Shown one piece after another: positions 20,123 to 23,158 of a stretch of 23,158 bases of DNA. Below the pieces are notes generated by a model. It ran no database searches, was not told where the DNA came from, and was given only the letters and a program-made list of their open reading frames with translations. The translations under genes were made by a program, and so were the position numbers. How positions within the stretch are numbered: the stretch's first letter is position 1; every line of letters begins with the position of its first letter. The stretch is from an uncultured Prevotella sp. GTDB lineage: Bacteria; Bacteroidota; Bacteroidia; Bacteroidales; Bacteroidaceae. The DNA is taken from positions 1-23,158 of the forward strand of contig CAKQDQ010000029.1 of assembly GCA_934229335.1 (NCBI GenBank), given 5' to 3'.

Positions 20123-21202
20123 TTACTTCTCTCTTCCTTCTATTTTCTTTGCCGTAGACAGCAAGCCGCAAGCCGCAAAGATATCTTGTCCTCTTGACGC
20201 ACGTATCGTTGTAAACAGACCATGTTTTGTTAAATAGTCACGCAACGTCTCCATTCTCTTCTCGTCACTTGTTTTCAAGTCTACTCCCGGAATGCTATGA
20301 AAACGTATTAAGTTGATGCGACAATCCAACCCGTCGAGCAATTTCACTATCTCTCTTGCATGAGTCATCGAGTCATTAAGTCCATCAAACACGATGTACT
20401 CAAACGACAATCTGCGCTGCCTTGATGTATCTTCCTGCCATGAATCACTACTATGGTCTTGTCTTCTGAAAGCTGGATACGTTTTCAAGAGCTCCACTGT
20501 CTCTGCTATCGGCATTGCTTTCTCTGCTGGCATCAACTTCATTCGTTGCTCATGTAATGGTGAGTGTAGCGATATTGCTACATGACAATTACTCTCGTCA
20601 AGAAATCTCTTCAACTTGCCACGTACTCCGACCGAACTTACCGTTATACGCTTAGGACTCCATGCGTAACCCCAGTCAGCGGTCAACACCTCTGTTGCTT
20701 TCAGTACATTGTCCAGGTTATCCATTGGTTCTCCCTGCCCCATGAAGACAATGTTTGTAAGTTTCTCACGTTCAGGTAGAGAATATATCTGATTCAATAT
20801 ATCCGTCACCGTCAGCGAACCCTCATAGCCTTGCTTTCCTGTTTGACAGAAGAGGCAATTCATCTTACATCCAACTTGACACGACACACATAGCGTGGCT
20901 CTGTCACGGTCTGGTATATACACCGTCTCAACGAATTTGCCCGACGCTGTAGGAAACAAATACTTTATTGTTCCATCAACTGAATGTTGAGCATCAATAG
21001 GTGCCATTGCGCCTATTGTATATTCTTCTGCCAAACGCTCTCTATTTCGTTTTGACACGTTTGTCATCTCATCAATTGACATAACATGACCACTATACAA
21101 CCATTGCGCTATCTGCTTGGCTGTAAAGGCTGGCATATTCATTTGCGCAACAACCTCCTTGAGCTCACTAACAGAAAGCCCAAGGAGGTTTTTACGCTCC
21201 AC
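20123..21202 (-). CDS. rlmN: 23S rRNA A2503 / tRNA A37 C2-methyltransferase RlmN
   Basis: RlmN is a radical SAM enzyme that methylates C2 of A2503 in 23S rRNA and A37 in some tRNAs. The protein has 359 residues from GTG at 21202 (MERKNLLGLSVSEL), matching the usual start of the family. A second GTG at 21262 would add 20 residues and cannot be excluded. The iron-sulfur cluster motif is CKMNCLFC (Cys112, 116, 119). Glu92 lies in VETVYIP, GQGEPMDN binds SAM, and the methyl-carrying Cys345 is in DIFAACGLL, so the enzyme looks complete. It lies between the pectate lyase and pdxA-like genes, all leftward with short gaps, and no terminator is seen before it. Confidence 0.94.
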   Translation of the reverse strand: MERKNLLGLSVSELKEVVAQMNMPAFTAKQIAQWLYSGHVMSIDEMTNVSKRNRERLAEEYTIGAMAPIDAQHSVDGTIKYLFPTASGKFVETVYIPDRDRATLCVSCQVGCKMNCLFCQTGKQGYEGSLTVTDILNQIYSLPEREKLTNIVFMGQGEPMDNLDNVLKATEVLTADWGYAWSPKRITVSSVGVRGKLKRFLDESNCHVAISLHSPLHEQRMKLMPAEKAMPIAETVELLKTYPAFRRQDHSSDSWQEDTSRQRRLSFEYIVFDGLNDSMTHAREIVKLLDGLDCRINLIRFHSIPGVDLKTSDEKRMETLRDYLTKHGLFTTIRASRGQDIFAACGLLSTAKKIEGREK

Positions 21203-21285
21203 ATTATTTTGTTCGTTGTTCTGCAATATTTTACACTTTAATTTAGCAAGCACTCTTTTCACATTAAGTACTCACTTATTTACCA

Positions 21286-23158
21286 TTATTTATTGATATA
21301 GGCCTTGCCGTTCTTCACCACAATGCCCTTATAACTCTTGCTCACACGCTGTCCCGCTGCATTATATATATTATTGTCGCGCAACATTGTGTTTGCCACC
21401 GTCACATTCTTTACAGCTGTCGGTGTTACGCAGTTCAATGTTATCGTCGCTACTATCTGCTTACCACCAGGTGTAAATGTAAACTTGCTTGATGCATTAT
21501 TTGCTGGTATTGTATTTGATGCCATAACATATTCCGCAGCACTTTTCTTCATTGGGAACACGTATTTCGTCTCACCAAAGTTCGTTCCATTCAACTCACT
21601 GATATAAGCATCCGTTCCTTCATAGTTGTCATATCCCTTCATCGTCACATCCTTCAATACGAATCCATCAGGTATGCTGACAGTATACTGTACGCCAGCC
21701 GAATACTTTACACCATCTTCCTTACCAGTTCCATAACTCTTGCTTTTTGCATTAGTTACTGTTACGGTATATCCATTGTCTTCAAAGGTATAAACAGAAG
21801 ATGTTGACGCCGTATTGGTTGATGCCGCCAGAGTTATTGATACTTCTTGTCCTTCTACAGGCTTATTCTCTATCACCTTCAGTTCTGGCCAATACTCTTC
21901 ATAGTTAGCCTCACCGTCAGCGCAGCCTGCCTTCACTATATCTTCTACAAGACTATTGGCATACATCTCAAGATTTGTGTACTGACCATTGGCATCCATA
22001 GTGTACTTCTTAGCATCTGAAGCGTCATTAGGATTCAGTCCCCACTTCTCTTCCCATTCATCAGGCATACCGTCACCGTCAGAATCAAAGTTTGCTGGAC
22101 GTGAACTACTCTCAAACGTTTCTTCTGTGTATCCATTTACGTCAGCAACGACATCGATAATACCAGGCTTGTTCGTTACGGAGCCTTTATACTTTGCAGT
22201 ACCTGTGAGTGCCTCTTCTGCATAGCGAGCATCTACTTCATCACGAACATATGAAGCTCCTGCATAATCAAGCACCTTATTGAAAGCAACCTCTGCGGTA
22301 TGTGTAGTGACATTACCCGTAGGAGCCGCCTCGTCCATTTTTATCTGCACATATCTTGTACCGTTAACATCTATAGAAGGAGCATCCTCCCCATAAAGGT
22401 TGTTAGCGTCTTTGCAGTACCTATATTCATTTCTTGTAAGAACCCCGCTATCATATCCTACGCCATCCCAGTCTCTATTCTCTTTCTTCACGCCAGCTGT
22501 CGTTAACGTTGTATTACCAGAGATGAAATAACGACTTGTCATTCCGTAATACTCTGGATGATCTGAGTCTGAGTTACCTGCTTCAGAAACCGTCACGAGC
22601 GTCACACGCTCCTGATTTCCACTTCCACATGGTCCTGCCTTATAGAAGTTATTGACGATATTTATCTGTCCGCCACCAGGACCTCCATAACACGTTCCCT
22701 GCGCATTATACAGCACACAGTTGCGGAAGTCTACGTTCTCTGCCTGTGTTGGCGTAGCCCACTTATATTTAGCGTAATCATAGTTAGATGTATACCCTGT
22801 CCAACCATAACGTGCACCATTGAAGCGTGGACCACGATTTGCCACATGAGCAATCATATTATGGTGAAAACTTGCGAGTTTTCCGCCCCATATTCCTCCA
22901 TATCCGTGTGCGCCCTTGTCGTGTCCTGCATTTGTTAGACTCTCCGCAACGGTACACCACTGCATGGTAAAGTTATTGTTGTCATAGAATGACGCTACCT
23001 CATCTATACTCCAAGAGAAAGAGCAGTGGTCAAAGATAATGCCTGTCTTGTGTCTCTGTGTAGAGGCATCAGCGCCATCGTTTACGTCTCTTTCTTGTCC
23101 GCGACGTATTCGCAAGAAACGTATTATATTATTACTACCAGGGTTAACGGTATAGTAT
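21286..23158 (-). CDS. Secreted pectate lyase (PL1-type), N terminus outside window
   Basis: The open frame continues past the right edge, so 623 residues are visible and the start and signal peptide are not. The protein should cleave pectate by beta-elimination. The visible part begins inside a right-handed beta-helix of PL1 type: NNIIRFLRIRRGQE, calcium-site region DHCSFSWSIDE (43-53), TNAGHDKGAHGYGGIWGG, and the likely catalytic Arg in NRGPRFNG (107-114). A calcium-binding thrombospondin-3-like motif DSDGDGMPDEW (358-368) and a beta-sandwich region (about 430-570) follow. The C-terminal tail (YNAAGQRV, YKGIVVKNGK) is typical of Prevotella surface or secreted proteins. It ends 83 bp before the preferred rlmN start. 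Confidence 0.92.
   Translation of the reverse strand, partial: YYTVNPGSNNIIRFLRIRRGQERDVNDGADASTQRHKTGIIFDHCSFSWSIDEVASFYDNNNFTMQWCTVAESLTNAGHDKGAHGYGGIWGGKLASFHHNMIAHVANRGPRFNGARYGWTGYTSNYDYAKYKWATPTQAENVDFRNCVLYNAQGTCYGGPGGGQINIVNNFYKAGPCGSGNQERVTLVTVSEAGNSDSDHPEYYGMTSRYFISGNTTLTTAGVKKENRDWDGVGYDSGVLTRNEYRYCKDANNLYGEDAPSIDVNGTRYVQIKMDEAAPTGNVTTHTAEVAFNKVLDYAGASYVRDEVDARYAEEALTGTAKYKGSVTNKPGIIDVVADVNGYTEETFESSSRPANFDSDGDGMPDEWEEKWGLNPNDASDAKKYTMDANGQYTNLEMYANSLVEDIVKAGCADGEANYEEYWPELKVIENKPVEGQEVSITLAASTNTASTSSVYTFEDNGYTVTVTNAKSKSYGTGKEDGVKYSAGVQYTVSIPDGFVLKDVTMKGYDNYEGTDAYISELNGTNFGETKYVFPMKKSAAEYVMASNTIPANNASSKFTFTPGGKQIVATITLNCVTPTAVKNVTVANTMLRDNNIYNAAGQRVSKSYKGIVVKNGKAYINK

Noticed and set aside
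1..23158. CRISPR array, rRNA genes or a known riboswitch
   Set aside because: No regularly spaced repeats, rRNA sequence or recognisable riboswitch core was seen; the only large repeat is the IS pair.

Overview
The window looks like chromosomal DNA of a Bacteroidales bacterium, most likely in the Prevotella/Segatella group. Several promoters fit the Bacteroidetes pattern (TTTG, about 20 bases, TAnnTTTG). Secreted proteins carry Bacteroidetes-type architectures, and one ends in a Prevotella-like C-terminal tail (motifs YNAAGQRV and YKGIVVKNGK). The core gene order rlmN - pdxA-like - sigma-54 activator - lptE - TPR gene - secG is one I associate with this phylum. The species is not determined.

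Bases 1 to about 3080 are one end of an integrated element, probably a prophage or related integrative element. It has small leftward genes, a divergent Cro/CI-like repressor with palindromic operators, and a tyrosine integrase. The integrase has a consensus promoter and short repeats upstream that could be arm-type sites. The element abuts the 3' side of a tRNA-Ser(CGA) gene, a likely attachment site.

Bases 3089 to 12130 hold the tRNA, an outer-membrane beta-barrel gene, and two apparently identical 1465-bp ISAzo13-like insertion sequences in direct orientation. The IS copies enclose a 4.1-kb cassette: a secreted GH63-like glycosidase, and a membrane-spanning sensor/AraC regulator that resembles a hybrid two-component regulator without kinase and receiver. 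Three 22-bp-phased palindromic sites lie between these two genes and probably serve the regulator. The 3-bp flanks of the IS copies run TTA-IS-TAA...TAA-IS-TTA. This is what an IS-carrying circle would leave after fusing with, or recombining into, a resident IS. A small secreted protein of unknown function follows.

Bases 12155 to 23158 are all transcribed leftward. From the right they encode a pectate lyase (5' end outside the window), RlmN, a PdxA homologue that has lost its metal-site motifs, a sigma-54 activator without receiver, LptE, a TPR-type protein, SecG, a membrane metallophosphoesterase, a secreted protein of unknown function, and a tandem two-domain rhamnogalacturonan acetylesterase-like protein. 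The lyase and the esterase point to pectin use. The middle genes serve ribosome modification and envelope biogenesis.

The observations most worth a second look are the IS-bounded sensor/glycosidase cassette with its flank pattern, the catalytically stripped PdxA homologue, and the immunity region of the element with a third operator-like site inside the repressor gene.
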